Shown: positions 1 through 12,406, numbered from the stretch's first letter. The stretch is 28,547 nucleotides of DNA from Ophiosphaerella korrae (GCA_028456385.1 JALNQF010000462.1:1-28547); one strand, 5' to 3'. Program-made: numbers and translations. Notes: generated by a model from the letters alone, not told the origin.

Positions 1-204
1 TACTAAGATTATAAATTATAAATTTATTATATACTTAGCTTTATACTTTATATTTACTAAGATTATAAATTATAAATCTATTACGTATCTCTATTATAGT
101 TAGTTTCTTAATCTAGTTTATTTTCTTATAAGTTATATACGTTGTTATTATCTATAGTAAGGCTAATTAGTTTAAATTAGTTTTCTCTTATTATAACTAT
201 AATA
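1..204 (-). repeat. 3' LTR of element A (partial)
   Basis: Matches 6566-6769 position for position without any gap. Eighteen positions differ, all transitions, and in seventeen of them this copy carries A or T. It holds two copies, about 54 bp apart, of a motif built around TTTACTAAGATTATAAATTA. The inner end reads CTATAATA, the eroded form of a terminal CA. The outer part of the LTR lies beyond the left edge. Confidence 0.9.
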
Positions 205-218
205 CTATTCTCTTCTCT
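205..218 (-). other. Polypurine tract of element A
   Basis: Directly inside the 3' LTR the plus strand reads CTATTCTCTTCTCT, which is a purine run on the coding strand. This is the expected place for the plus-strand primer of reverse transcription. The same run sits at the same place in element C (12407-12420). Confidence 0.75.
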
Positions 219-863
219 AGATAGGTTCTTGTTTCTTTATCCTAGGCCTATAGTTATTAGTTTAGTTTCTTTATTTATTTCTAATTCTTTATTATTCTCT
301 ATATCTTTATATTCTAATTGTAATAAACTTCTTCTTATTATACGCGTTACTTATAATAGAGTTAAAATATTTCCTTATAACTACTATACTTAGTTAAAAC
401 TTACTTACCTTATATCTTTAAAGGATAGTAAACACTATAATAACTATATCTTAGCTAATATTTAATATAAATATATACTATCTAGTATTTCTTTTATAAA
501 GTATAAGTATTTAATTTCTATATAGTCTCTTCTAGCTAAGTTATATAAAGCGAGCTATTAACTAAGCTTAAGAAATACTATTATTATAGCTTATAGAAGC
601 TAAAGCTAAGTATAAGCTAACTTTTTATAAGCTAGTAGATCTTTATTCTTATATTAAGTATCTTTATAAAATAAAAGCTTATAATAACGCTAAATTATCT
701 AAATAGTTTTATACTTTAGAGGCTAAGATAGACCTTAAAGATATAGTTTAGGCTACTCTAGCTCTTATTATATTAGACGTTCCTAATACCTCTTTATTTA
801 GCGCTAGTAGTACTAGTTTTCTTACTTTACTATAAAGTAGTCTAGAAGGTTTTAACTTTAGTA
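219..863 (-). other. 3' untranslated region of element A
   Basis: About 645 bp between the end of the chromodomain frame and the polypurine tract. It matches 12421-13064 of element C closely, so it is an integral part of the element. I see no conserved domain in it. Any original stop codon of gag-pol cannot be told from RIP-made stops, so some of the right-hand end may have been coding. Confidence 0.6.
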
Positions 864-3800
864 GTCTTCTAGTTTCTTAGAGTAGTTAAAGTTATCCTCT
901 AGTTCCTATATTTTCTCCTATAGTTAGCCTTTTTTATCTATACCTATCTATTCTACTAAGTACTAGTTTTTTTTATTATAGAATTAGTACTATAAAATTT
1001 CTTTTACTTCTTATTTTTCTTATTCTCTATACGTATCTACTTTATATACTAGTAGTTCTACGTCTTATAGTACTTATTTTAGTAGTACTATATAGAATAT
1101 TAGGTATATCTTTATTTTATTTAGTAGCTTTAGTTTAAATATAACTAGTATAACTTCTTTCTTAACTTTATATAGTCTTATCTTAACATAGTCTAGTTTT
1201 AAACTTAGTTATTTACTCTTAATATTTTTTTATACTAACTATACTTTTTCTTTTTTTTTAAATTAAAGTCTTTCTTTATACTTCTTATTATAGTACTTAG
1301 CTATATAATTATATAGGAACTCTATATCTTATCTTAGTTAATTATATATATTTTTAAGTCTATTAGTAAAGTTTTCTCTTTTTAGAGACTAAGATATCTA
1401 ATTTCTTAGTATCTAGTACGTATTAGGCTTAAATCTATAGTTTATAAAGAAGAGTAATACTTTTATTACTATATTCTTTACGCTATTATATACTAGCTAT
1501 ACTATAGGTAGTAACTATACCTAATTATTCTAGTTATAGTTAAGGTAGTATCTTAAGTACTATTCTACTATCTAATTTATTCGTTCTAATTATCTATCTA
1601 TTTATAGATAATATACTATAGATATTATATACTATATTTTTAATTACGCTACTATTATTCTCTATAGTTTTAATATAAATTATATATCTCTATCTATAAT
1701 AATCTTATCTAGTAAACTATATTAGCTAATTATAGTTCCTAGAACCTAGTATATAGTAACTTCTATCCTACTTCTTTCTTTATATAGTCTAAAGTAAAAG
1801 TACTTTATAAGCTTATCTACTATTATTAAGATTCTATTATATTTAACTCTTAATATTAGATTTCTAGACTTAAGTAATTTTGTAATAAAGTCTATTATAA
1901 TAACTCTTTATAGTTATTCTAGTATTTCTACTAGTTATAGTATTCTATATAGTATATATCTATTATATTTATTCTTATAATATTTTATATAGTCTTATAA
2001 TACTTTTATTACTAATTATCTTACTTTTAGAATATAATATTCTTATAGTAGTCTATCTAATATTTTATTAATACTTTAGTAGCTATATACTAGTAGTTTA
2101 TAGAATTATTATATAAATTCTCTTTATATCTTCTTTAAGATATATATTCTTCTATAGGCTTATATAAATTCTTTTTAGATTTCTAGTTTTTTTATTTCTT
2201 TAGGTACTTCTTATATTACTTTCTAAATCTATTTATCTAGCTTACTACTTATTCTTTTAAGTATTATAGCTATTTTAAGTATATTTAAAACTAAGTATTC
2301 TTCTTTATTCTTAACTAGAACTATACTAGTAGCGTTTACTTCTTCTTATAAATCTAGTCTTTTACTAAGAGTATCTATAAACTAGTTATCTTTCTCTTTT
2401 ATATATATAATTTCTATATTAAATATTAATAAGAATTCCTACTATTTTATATATTATTATAATAACTCTTTATTTATTATAAATCTTATAAGATTCTTAT
2501 AGTCTATATAGACTTTTATCTAATACTTTACTTTTTATAAGTATACTCTCTATTATTTAAATACTTTATAGATTACTAGTATCTCTTTATTATAGATTAA
2601 GTAATTAAGTTCTACTATTTTTATCTTTTTAGAGAAGTATTTAACTAAGTATTTTTTTTTAGTTTCTAGATCTTCTTGTATTAGTACTATTCTATAGACT
2701 AAATTAGATATATCTATTTTTACTATTACTAGTAGGTCTAGGTTATATATTCTAATAACTAGATTTTCTCTAAACTTCTTCTTAATCTTATTAAATACTT
2801 TATCGCATTCCTTTATCTATTTAAATAGCGTATCTTTTTTTATAAGTCTTGTTATTAGTTTTATATCTTTAGACTATCTTACTATTAACTTTCTATAAAA
2901 GTTAGCTAGCCTATAAAATTATTATACTTCTTTTAGGTTTTTTAGTGTTAGCTATTTGTTAATTAATCTAATTTTTTCTAGGTTAATCTTAATTTTTCCT
3001 AGTTTAATAATAAATCTAAGGAAATCTATTTCCTTTATATAGAACTCGCATTTTCTTATTTTAAGAAATAACTTATTTTCTACTAGTTTCTCTAGTACTT
3101 TATATATATATTATATATATTCTTTCTTTATTTCTAAGAATATAAGAATATTATCTAGGTATATAAATATAAATATATCTAAGTACTCTCTTAGTACTAT
3201 ATTAATTTATTCTTAGAATACTACTAGTGCGTTTATTAAACTAAATAGTATAACTAAATACTTATATAGTTTATACTATATTCTAAATACTATTTTCTAC
3301 TTATCTCCTTTCTTAATTCTAATCTAGTAATATATATTCTAGATATCTAGTTTTATAAAGATTTTTACTCTTTATAGTTTATTTTATATTCTATCTATTT
3401 ATAGTAGTAGGTATTAGTTTTTATTTATAATTATATTAGTTTTCTTAAAATCTACGTAGAGCCTTTTATTATTTATCTCTTTCTTATCTATAAATATAAG
3501 TCTATATACTACTAAAGATTTAGACTCTTTTATTTATCTTTTTTTTATTACTTTTTAGATAAATATTTATTTAATCTTAGATTCTTCTTCTATTTTTTAG
3601 TAGACTAAGCTCTATCTTATATCTTTATCTTTTTTAATTTCTATTACTAAGTCCTATAGTTAATATTCTAGAAGATAATCTTTTAGCTCTATAAGCTATT
3701 TTTCCTATTTCTTATATTCTTTAGGAAATTTTTCTTTATAGGTGCTTATATTAGCCTTTAATATATCTATTCTATAGTAGTTAATTTTTCTTATTCTCTA

Positions 3801-6268
3801 ATTAATATATAAGTTAGTTATCTATAACTATAGTATTCCTAATATTATATCTTATTTATTATTAATTATTATTATATCTATAACTATGTTTTTAATTTCT
3901 AGTCTTTCTAACCTTAATATTAAAGGACTATCTTAAACTATATAGGTTTCTAGAATAGTTTTCCTTTAATTATACTTAGTTATTAAGAGTACTTCTTTAT
4001 TATATAACGTATTCCTTATTTTTCTATAAACTTCTTAGATATAAAGTTTCTTATAGCTCTACTATTAATTATTTATTATACTTCTTTTCTTTAGTATATA
4101 CTTATTTTTATAATATATAAGCTTCTTATACTTTTTAGCTTTTCTTACTTAGGTAACTTTATAAATTATCTATTTTTCTAAGGCTATAGCCTTACTTTAA
4201 GTTTATATTCTTTATATTTTAGATATTTATTATTTATATATTTATACTATAGTCCTCTTTAGACGTATTTCTTAGTTAACTTAGGTCTAGGCCTTACTAC
4301 TACGTATCTATCTTCTAAAGTTATTTTCTATCTTTAGACGTCTTCTACTATAATTACTCTTATATAATTATAGCCTCTTCTTTGCGTAGGTTATATATTA
4401 TTATTTACTTTAGGGTTTCTATATATAATATAATTCTTATCTAGGTATAATATCTATAATACTTTAAAATATACTAGATATTTTAGATCTATTATTTTAT
4501 TATCCCTTTTCTAGTATTTATCTTTTTTAAGTATATTTATTATTAAGATATAGTATACTACTAGTACTCTTAGTATATAAGCTTTATTAATCTATTATAT
4601 TCTCTTTATAAAGTATTACTACTTTCTTTATATAAGTATTCTTCTTACTATAACTATATATTACTTTATCTATTCTTAAAATAGTATAAACTTTATTTCT
4701 TTAGGATTACGTTCTTTCTAGTCTTTATATACTTCTTCTATACTTATAACTATTAAGTGTATTTAAATAAACTTCTATTCTTTATTTTATTCTCTTATAT
4801 CTATTATTATATAGCTATTATAGCTATATATATCTAGCTAGGCGTACTTTATACCTTTTATACTAACTTATCTTTTACTTCTTTATAGTTCTTTAGAGAG
4901 AGCTATAGTAGTCTCTTTATCTAGTACTAGTTCTTTAGCCTAGATTAATAGTACTAAGAGCTCTTCCCTTTCTAAATCTTTTATTAGTAGGTCTATTACT
5001 TAAGCTATTTCTTTTAACTAAGCTTTTATTCTTTCTTTTATTATAGCTACTCTATATCTCTATTTTTATAGAAACTATACTACTCTTTATTTACTAAAAA
5101 AATATATATAGTAGTTATTATTATAATAAAAGGTCTAATAAAGTATTATATATTATACTTTTTTACTCTTAGCTACTTTCTTTTAAGGTTTAGCTTATAC
5201 TTATAGTACTTCTTTCTTCTTTTTAGTTATCTTTAACTAGTTTTCTTTTTTTAGGTCTTTACTTCTATAGTCTTTTATAAAGTATCTTAGTTTCTTATAT
5301 TTATAATATACTATATCTTTTTTCTTTTAGAATTAATAGTCTTTTACGTAGTAGCCTTTCTTACTATAGTTAAAGTACGTAAAGTCTTTATTCTTCTTCT
5401 TTTTCTTATCTTTATTAGTATTAAGGACTATAGAGTCTCTTTTATCTTAGTACTAAGTATAACCTTTATATTTATTCTTCTTCTATTCTTAAAGGTTGTT
5501 ATTAATTTATATTACTTATTATTTTAGAGCTTCTAGTATTTATAGCTTCTCTATATAGATTATTTTATATTAAATCTTAGAGTTTAGTTCTTACTTAAAT
5601 TATAATATTAAGGCTAACTTATTCTATTCTATATTTTATAATATATATTTCAGAATACTCTAACTTTGTATAAGCTTTTTTAGCTATTCTTTAGCTTATT
5701 AGGTAACGTCTATATCTCTAAATACTACTCTTATTTGTTTAGTAAAGTATTTATAACTTCTAAAGATAGCTCTAGTTTTATCTTTTTAGGTTATTAGAGA
5801 ATATATTATATAATCTATCTAGTAAGGTTTATACTATCTTATTACGTCTTCTTTAAAGTATAATCTAATATATATTACCTTCTTCTCTTTTATATTAAAG
5901 TATAGTACTTATATATCTATTTAGAGTTATACTAAAATAATAAAAAGTTTAAGTTTTTCCTTTATTCTATTAAACTTCTTAATTATAAGTATCTTTAGTA
6001 GTTTCTTTATTACGCTTATCTCTAAGCGTTATATAATTAACTCTATTTAATTCTATCTTTTAATAATAGCCTTAATTTATACCTTGTTTTACTTTACGTA
6101 ATCTTATAGTTCTTTATTCTACGTCTCTAAGGCGTTAATTACTATCTTTATATCTTTTTTATTAGAAATTAAGTTATTAATTCTATCTTTAATTATTTCT
6201 TATATAGTACTATTAGACTTATAACTACTTCTAGGGGCTTTACTTATTTTAGTTAAACTATCTACTAT
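864..6268 (-). pseudogene. Gag-pol polyprotein of element A (RIP pseudogene)
   Basis: Encoded the structural and replication proteins of a chromovirus. In order: Gag with two CCHC knuckles at 5336-5377 and 5267-5308, now reading YFNYSKKGYYVKDY and a similar second copy with every Cys and His turned into Tyr; retropepsin at 4055-4069 reading INSRA where IDSGA is expected; reverse transcriptase with YLDN for YLDD at 3150-3161; RNase H with IDYKNL near 2490-2510; integrase; and a chromodomain at about 864-1015. Codons of the knuckles and protease share one phase, but the reverse transcriptase onward is shifted by one: A lacks one base after 3926 that C has. It also lacks 18 bp near 5638 that B and C keep. 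The start is taken as ATA at 6268, the eroded position of a likely ATG. An in-frame ATG at 6289 looks RIP-made, because B and C have other codons there. Confidence 0.85.
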
Positions 6269-6329
6269 TATATTAGCTAGACTATACATTACTTACGCTT
6301 TACTTCTTATAATAATTAAATTAGTAAAG

Positions 6330-6769
6330 TATAATAAGCCTCTTATTATTAACTATAAGTACTTATCTAAGAAGTTAATAGATTATAAAGTAATAACAAA
6401 AGCTTATATAGAGATCTATAATAACTATAAATAGTAGAAGATATTTTATAACTATCTTATACTAGTGTTCTATAGTTAAAAGATTAAATTACTAATACTA
6501 TCCTAATAATACGTATCTTACTAACTATATACCTAGGTTTCCTAGCTAGCTTTATACTTTGTATTTACTAAGATTGTAAATTATAAATTTATTACGTACT
6601 TAGCTTTATACTTTATATTTACTAAGATCGCGAATTACGAATCTATTACGTGTCCCTATTATAGTTAGTTTCCTAATCTAGTTTGTTTCCTTATAAGTTA
6701 TATACGTTATTATTATCTATAGCGGGGCTAATTAGTTTAAATTAGTTTTCTCTTATTATAACTATAATA
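6330..6769 (-). repeat. 5' LTR of element A
   Basis: A 440-bp terminal repeat. Its left border is TATAATAAGCC, aligned with the TGTAATAGGTA border of element C, so the terminal TG has become TA. Its right border is CTATAATA. It carries a two-copy tandem repeat of 54 bp (starting near 6549 and 6603). The stretch 6627-6730 is unusually rich in surviving C and G, for example GATCGCGAATTACG and AGCGGGGC. The first 90 bp or so differ from the C LTR by more than transitions, so A and C are not identical subfamilies. The five bases to its right, TTACT, would be one copy of the target duplication. Confidence 0.9.
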
Positions 6770-6859
6770 TTACTAGTAGGTCTAGATTATATATTCTAAT
6801 AACTAGGTTTTCTATAAATTTCTTTTTAATTATATTAAATACCTCTTTATATTCTTTTA
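6770..6859 (-). pseudogene. Relic E: 90-bp fragment of an older chromovirus pol gene
   Basis: Aligns without a gap to 14927-15016 of element C, the part of pol downstream of the reverse transcriptase active site. It sits between the right LTR of A and the first base of the LTR of B, and it is not continuous with the coding region of either. The simplest reading is that A, and probably B, landed in an older minus-strand copy of the same family and left this piece between them. The rest of E is not in the window. Being 90 bp long, it says little beyond family membership. Confidence 0.8.
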
Positions 6860-7317
6860 TATTATAAGTGTAATAAAAGAAATTAAGATAGAACTAATTA
6901 GTTCTAACTTAGATACTAACGAAGTATGAGATAAGTAGGGTAACGACCTTAATTAGGAAACTACCTATAACTAGAACACGTAGTAGTAATCTATAATTAC
7001 GTGTAAATAGATTAAAGTAATCTATAATAATATATAAATAGATTAAGGTAATATATAGTTATATATATATAGATTAGTAGTAATCTATACTATTATATAA
7101 ATAGATTAGTATAAGTATATAATTAATAATATACGTACTATTAGGATAGTATTAGTAATTTAATCCTTTAACTATAGAACGCTAATATAAGATAGTTGTA
7201 AAATATCTTCTATTATTTATAGTTATTATAGATCTTAATATAAGCTTTTATTATTACTTTATAATCTACTAATACTTTTTAGGTATTAAGAAGTTAACTT
7301 TAGTAATACTTATTACA
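6860..7317 (+). repeat. 5' LTR of element B
   Basis: A 458-bp LTR. The last 250 bp or so align well with the reverse complement of the C LTR and end in TATTACA directly before CCTTACTAAT, as in C. The first part aligns only loosely (TATTATAAGTGTAATAAAAG against TATTATAGTTATAATAAGAG), and the middle is replaced by a tandem array of its own (6986-7110). I chose 6860 as the start because the alignment with the LTR ends of A and C and the end of relic E both fall there; a terminal TG eroded to TA fits. A TG at 6869 was the alternative. No matching 3' LTR of B is in the window. Confidence 0.8.
6986..7110 (+). repeat. 31-bp tandem repeat, four copies, inside the LTR of B
   Basis: Copies begin at 6986, 7017, 7048 and 7080 (spacing 31, 31, 32). 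Each starts GTAATCTATA or GTAATATATA and ends in a variant of ATAGATTA. The copies differ by substitutions, with one extra base in the third copy. LTRs A and C have no such array at this place. It lies in the part of the LTR where promoter and enhancer elements usually are; any regulatory role is inference. Confidence 0.8.
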
Positions 7318-7378
7318 CCTTACTAATTTAGTTATTATAAGAAGCAAAGTATAAGTAGCGTATAGTCTAGCTAATATA

Positions 7379-10300
7379 ATAGTAGAAAGTTTAACTAAAA
7401 GAATAGCTAAAGTACTTATAAGTAGTTACAAGTTAGATAATATAGTATAGAAAGATATTAAGAACTATATAAATAACTTAATCTCTAAAAAAAAAATATA
7501 AAAATAGTAATTAATACTTTAGAAACCTAGAATAAAGAATTCTAGGAATACGTAAAATAGAAAAAGGCGTAGATTAAAGCTATTATTAAAGGATAAAATT
7601 AAATAGAACTAATTATATAACGCTTAGAGATAAGTATAATAAAGAAACTACTAAAGATACTTATCTTTAAAAAGTTTAATAAGATAAGAGAAAAATTAAA
7701 ACTCTTTATAGCTTTAGTATAACTCTAGATAGATATATAAGTACTATACTTTAATATAGAAGAAAAGAAAGTAATATATATTAGAATATATCTTAAAGAA
7801 AATATAATAAGATAGTTTAAACTTTACTAGATAGATTATATAATATATACTCTAATAACCTAAAAAGATAAAATAAGAGCTATCTTTAGAAGTTATAAAT
7901 ACTTTACTAGATAAATAAGAGTAGTATTTAGAGATATAGATATTACCTAATAAGCTAAAGAGTAGCTAGAAAAGCTTATATAAAGCTAGAGTATCCTAGA
8001 ATATATATTATAGTTTAAATAACTATTATAAAATATAGAATAGAATAAGTTAGCTTTAATATTATAATTTAAACAAGGACTAAACTTAAAGATCTAATAC
8101 AAAATAATTTATATAGAAAAACTAAGAATACTAGAAGATTTAAAGTAATAGGTAATATAAATTAATAATAACTTTTAAGAATAGAAGAAGAATAAGTATA
8201 GAGGTTATACCTAGAATTATAACAAGAGAGACCCTATAGTCTTTAATACTAATAAGGATAAAAAGAAGAAGAAAAATAAAAACTTTATATACTTTAACTA
8301 TAGTAAACTAGGCTACTATATAAAGAGCTACTAATTAAAGTTAAAAAAAGATATAGTATACTATAAATATAAAAAACTAAGATACTTTATAAAAGACTAT
8401 AAAAATAAAAACTTAAAGAAAGAAACCTAGTTAAAAATAATAAAAAAGAAGAAAGAAGTACTATAAGTATAAGCTAAACTTTAAGAGAAAGTAGTAGAAA
8501 GTAAAGAAGTATAATATATAATACTCTACTAGACCTTTTATTATAATAATAACTACTATATATATCTTTTTAGTAAATAGAAAGTAGTATAGTTCTTATA
8601 GAAATAGAGATATAAAGTAGCTATAATAAAAGAAAGTAGAATAAAAGTATAGCTAAAAGAAATAGTATATATAATAGACTTACTAGTAAAAGATCTAGAA
8701 AAGGAAGAGCCTCTAGTAGTATTAATCTAGGCTAAAGGACTAGTATAAGATAAAGAGACTACTATAATTACTTCTAAAGAAATAAAAGGAGATAAGAGAT
8801 AAGTTAATATAAAAAATATAGAGTATACCTAGTTAAATATATATAGCTATAAGAGCTATATAATAATAGATATATTAGAATAAAATAAAAACTAGAAGTT
8901 TATTTAGAAATACTTACTAGTTATAAGTATAAAAGAAGCGTATAAAGACTAAAAAGAATATAATCTTAGAGTAATAAAATTTATAATATTCTAATAATAG
9001 ATAAAATAATATATAGTTATAGTAAGTAGAATACCTATATAAAGAGCGTAGTAGTATCTTATAAAAAAAATATAATAGATTAATAAAGCCTATATACTAT
9101 AAGTACTAGTAATATACTATATTTTAGTAATAAAAAAACTTAGTATAGATAGATTCTAAGAAAGAGATAATAAGAGAATAGATTTAGAATATCTAGTATA
9201 TACTAAAATAGTATAGGTATTATATTTAAATATATATTACTACTTATATAAAGAAGAAAAAGTACAAAACTATATATAACCTAAAAGAAGATAAGACTAT
9301 ATAATAGTAATCTTTAAAAAAGAAATTAAAGGATAGAAAATAATTTAGATTCTTAACAAAGAATATATATTAATAAGACCTAAACCTAAGCTATCTAAAG
9401 AATACGTTAAAAGAATATAGCTATAGTATAAGTACGTATTTAATAAATATCTAAAATATAAGAACTATGAACGTAAAATAAAATAATAGCTCTAGAAGAA
9501 TAGATAATTTAAAGAAAAACCTAAGTAAGAAAAGCTAGAAAGTATAAGAAGCCTATATATTATAAAAAAAAGTATATACTAAAAGAAAGAAGTATAATTA
9601 ATAATTAATAGTAGAGCTATAAAAAACTTTATATTAAAGAAGTTTATAGAAATATAAAGAATAAAGTATATAATAAAGAAATATCCTTAATAACTAAGTA
9701 TAATTAAAGGAAAACTATTCTAAGAACCTATTAGGTTTAAAATAGTTCTCTCTACCTTAAAACTAGAAGAGATAATAATTAAGAATATAGTTATAGATAT
9801 TACAACAATTAATAATAAATAAGATATAATATTAGGTATACTATAGTTATAGATAACTAACCTATATATTAATTAAAGAATAAGAAAAATTAATTACTAT
9901 AAAATAGATATATTAAAAGCTAATATAAGTACTTATAAAGGAGAATTCCTTAATAAATATAAAAAATAAAAAAAATAGCTTATAGAACTATAGGATTACT
10001 TTCTAGAATATTAACTATAAAACTTAGCGATAGAACTAGAAAAAGATAAAGACCTAAGATAGAGCCTAGTATACTAAAAAATAGAAGAAGAATCTAAAAT
10101 TAAATAAGTATTTATTTAAAGTATAATAAAAAAAAGATAAATAAGGAAATCTAAATCCTTAGTAGTATATAGACTTATATTTATAAATAAGAAAGGAATA
10201 AGTAATAAAAGACTTTATATAGATTTTAAAAAAACTAACGTAATTATAAATAAAAACTAATACCTACTACTATAAATAGATAAAATATAGAATAGGCTAT

Positions 10301-11963
10301 AAAGAGTAAAGATCTTTATAAAACTAGATATCTAAAATACTTACTACTAGATTAGAATTAAAAAGAGAAATAAGTAGAAAATAGTATTTAGAATATAGTA
10401 TAGACTATATAAATACCTAGTTTTACTATTTAGCTTAATAAACGCACTAGTAGTATTCTAAGAAAGGATTAATATAGTACTTAGAAAATACTTAGATATA
10501 TTTATATTTATATACTTAGATAATATCTTTATATTCTTAGAAATAGAAGAAGAACACGTACAATATATATATAAAGTACTAGAGAAACTAGTAGAAAATA
10601 AACTATTTCTTAAAATAAGAAAATATAAAAGAAATATAAAAGAAATAGAATTCTTTAGATTTATTATTAAACTAGGAAAAATTAAGATTAACCTAGAGAA
10701 GATTAAATTAATTAATAAATAGCTAATACTAAAGAATCTAAAAGAGGTATAATAATTTTATAGGTTAGCTAACTTTTATAGAAAGTTAATAGTAAAATAG
10801 TTTAAAAATATAGAACTAATAATAAAACTAATAAAAAAAGATACGCTATTTAAATAGATAAAAGAATATAATAAAGTATTTAATAAGATTAAGAAAAAGT
10901 TTATAGAAAACCTAGTTATTAGAATATATAACCTAGACCTACTAGTAATAGTAAAAATAGATATATCTAACTTAGTCTATAGAATAGTACTAATATAAGA
11001 AGATAAAAGAACTAAATAAAAATATTTAGTTAAATACTTCTCTAAAAAGTTAAAAATAGTAGGACTTAATTATCTAATCTATAATAAAGAAATACTAGTA
11101 ATCTATAAAGTATTTAAATAATAAAGAGTATACTTATAAAGAGTAAAGTATTAGATAAAAGTCTATATAGACTATAAGAATCTTATAGGATTTATAATAA
11201 ATAAGGAGTTGTTATACTACTATATAAGATAGTAGGAATTCTTATTAATATTTAATATAGAAATTATATATATAAAAAGGAAAGATAACTAATTTATAAA
11301 TACTTTTAGTAGAAGACTAGACTTATAAAAAGAAGTAAACGCTACTAGTATAGTTCTAGTTAAGAATAAAGAAGGATACCTAGTCCTAAATATACCTAAA
11401 ATAGCTATAATACTTAAAAGAATAAGTAGTAAGTTAAATAAATAGATTTAAAAGGTAACGTAAAAAGTATCTAAAGAAATAAAAAAGCTAGAAATTTAAG
11501 AAGGACTTATATAAGCCTATAGAAGAATATATATTCTAAGAAAAATCTAAAGAGAATTTATATAATAATTTTACAAATTACTAGTATATAGATACTAAAG
11601 TATTAATAAAATATTAGATAGACTCTTAAAAGAATACTATATCCTAAAAGTAAAATAACTAGTAATAGAAGTACTATAAGACTATATAGAATATTATAGA
11701 AATAAATATAATAGATATATACTATATAAGATACTATAACTAATTAAGATACTAGAATAATTATAAAAAGTTATTACAATAGACTTTATTATAAAACTAC
11801 TAAAGTCTAAAAACTTAATATTAAGAGTTAAGTATAATAAAATCTTAATAATAGTAGATAAACTTATAAAGTACTTATACTTCTCTTTATATAAAGAGAA
11901 AAGTAAGATAGAAGTTACTATATACTAGATTCTAGGAACTATAATTAGTTAATATAGACTACT
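7379..11963 (+). pseudogene. Gag-pol polyprotein of element B, N-terminal part (RIP pseudogene, split by C)
   Basis: Carries Gag with two eroded CCHC knuckles (8290-8331 and 8359-8400; the Cys and His positions read Tyr), retropepsin reading INSRA (9604-9618), reverse transcriptase with YLDN (10513-10524), RNase H with YIDYKNL (11164-11184) and the first half of the integrase, where the first catalytic Asp survives as GAC at 11782-11784. All these motifs are in one codon phase. The start is taken as ATA at 7379, the eroded form of a likely ATG, but an A10 run at 7487-7496 is one base short relative to the reading needed, so the N-terminus is out of phase with the rest. Many TAA/TAG stops interrupt it. 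The frame breaks at 11963 in mid-integrase and resumes at 18998. Confidence 0.85.
11959..11963. repeat. Target site duplication of element C, left copy
   Basis: CTACT directly before the LTR of C. The same five bases follow the other LTR at 18993-18997. Element C itself carries the undisturbed homologous site with a single CTACT. Removing C plus one copy restores the codon phase of B. Confidence 0.92.
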
Positions 11964-12406
11964 TGTAATAGGTATTACTAGAGTTAACTTCCTAGTACCT
12001 AAAGAGTATTAGTAGATTAAGAGGTAATAGTAGAATACTTATATTATAATCTATAATAACTATAAATAATAGAAGATATTTTATAACTATTTTATATTAG
12101 CGTTCTATAGTTAAAGGATTAAATTACTAATACTATCCTAATAATACGTATTACTACTAACTATATACCTAGGCCTCTTAGTTAACTTTATACTTTATAT
12201 TTACTAAGATTATAAATTATAAATTTATTATATACTTTAGATTTATACTTTATATTTACTAAGATTATAAATTACGAATTTATTACGTATCTCTATTATA
12301 GTTAGCCTCCTAACCTAGTTTATTTCTCTATAAGTTATATATATTATTATTATCTATAGTAAGGCTAATTAGTTTAAACTAGTTTTCCCTTATTATAACT
12401 ATAATA
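11964..12406 (-). repeat. 3' LTR of element C
   Basis: 443 bp, starting TGTAATAGGTATTAC and ending CTATAATA (terminal CA eroded to TA). It is the same length as the right LTR. The differences from that copy that I compared are nearly all transitions; I saw one apparent transversion near 12094. It contains two copies of the TTTACTAAGATTATAAATTA motif about 55 bp apart. Confidence 0.93.

Larger units (their letters stand above)
1..6769 (-). mobile_element. Element A: Ty3/gypsy chromovirus relic, RIP-mutated, left end cut by window
   Basis: Minus-strand LTR retrotransposon. From right to left it has a 5' LTR (6330-6769), leader, gag-pol (about 6268-864), an untranslated tail, a polypurine tract (205-218) and the 3' LTR (1-204, truncated by the window). 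It aligns with element C almost base for base over the internal region (6125 versus 6143 bp), and most differences are C/T or G/A. The plus strand is pyrimidine-rich throughout, as expected when the coding strand is purine-rich. The element adjoins relic E on the right; its left flank and target duplication are outside the window. It cannot be autonomous: every frame is full of TAA/TAG. Confidence 0.9.
6860..11963 (+). mobile_element. Element B, upstream part: diverged chromovirus on the plus strand
   Basis: LTR at 6860-7317, then gag-pol through to the middle of the integrase core, where element C interrupts it at 11963. It continues at 18998. It is opposite in orientation to A and C, and its plus strand is visibly purine-rich. 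Compared with C the gene order is the same, but there are small in-frame length differences and many changes that are not transitions, so it is a distinct subfamily. Its 5' flank (TTTTA, 6855-6859) would be one target-duplication copy; the partner is not visible. Confidence 0.9.

Noticed and set aside
6285..6289. In-frame ATG as the gag start of A
   Set aside because: B and C have other, transition-related codons at this position, so the ATG is likely RIP-made and not ancestral.
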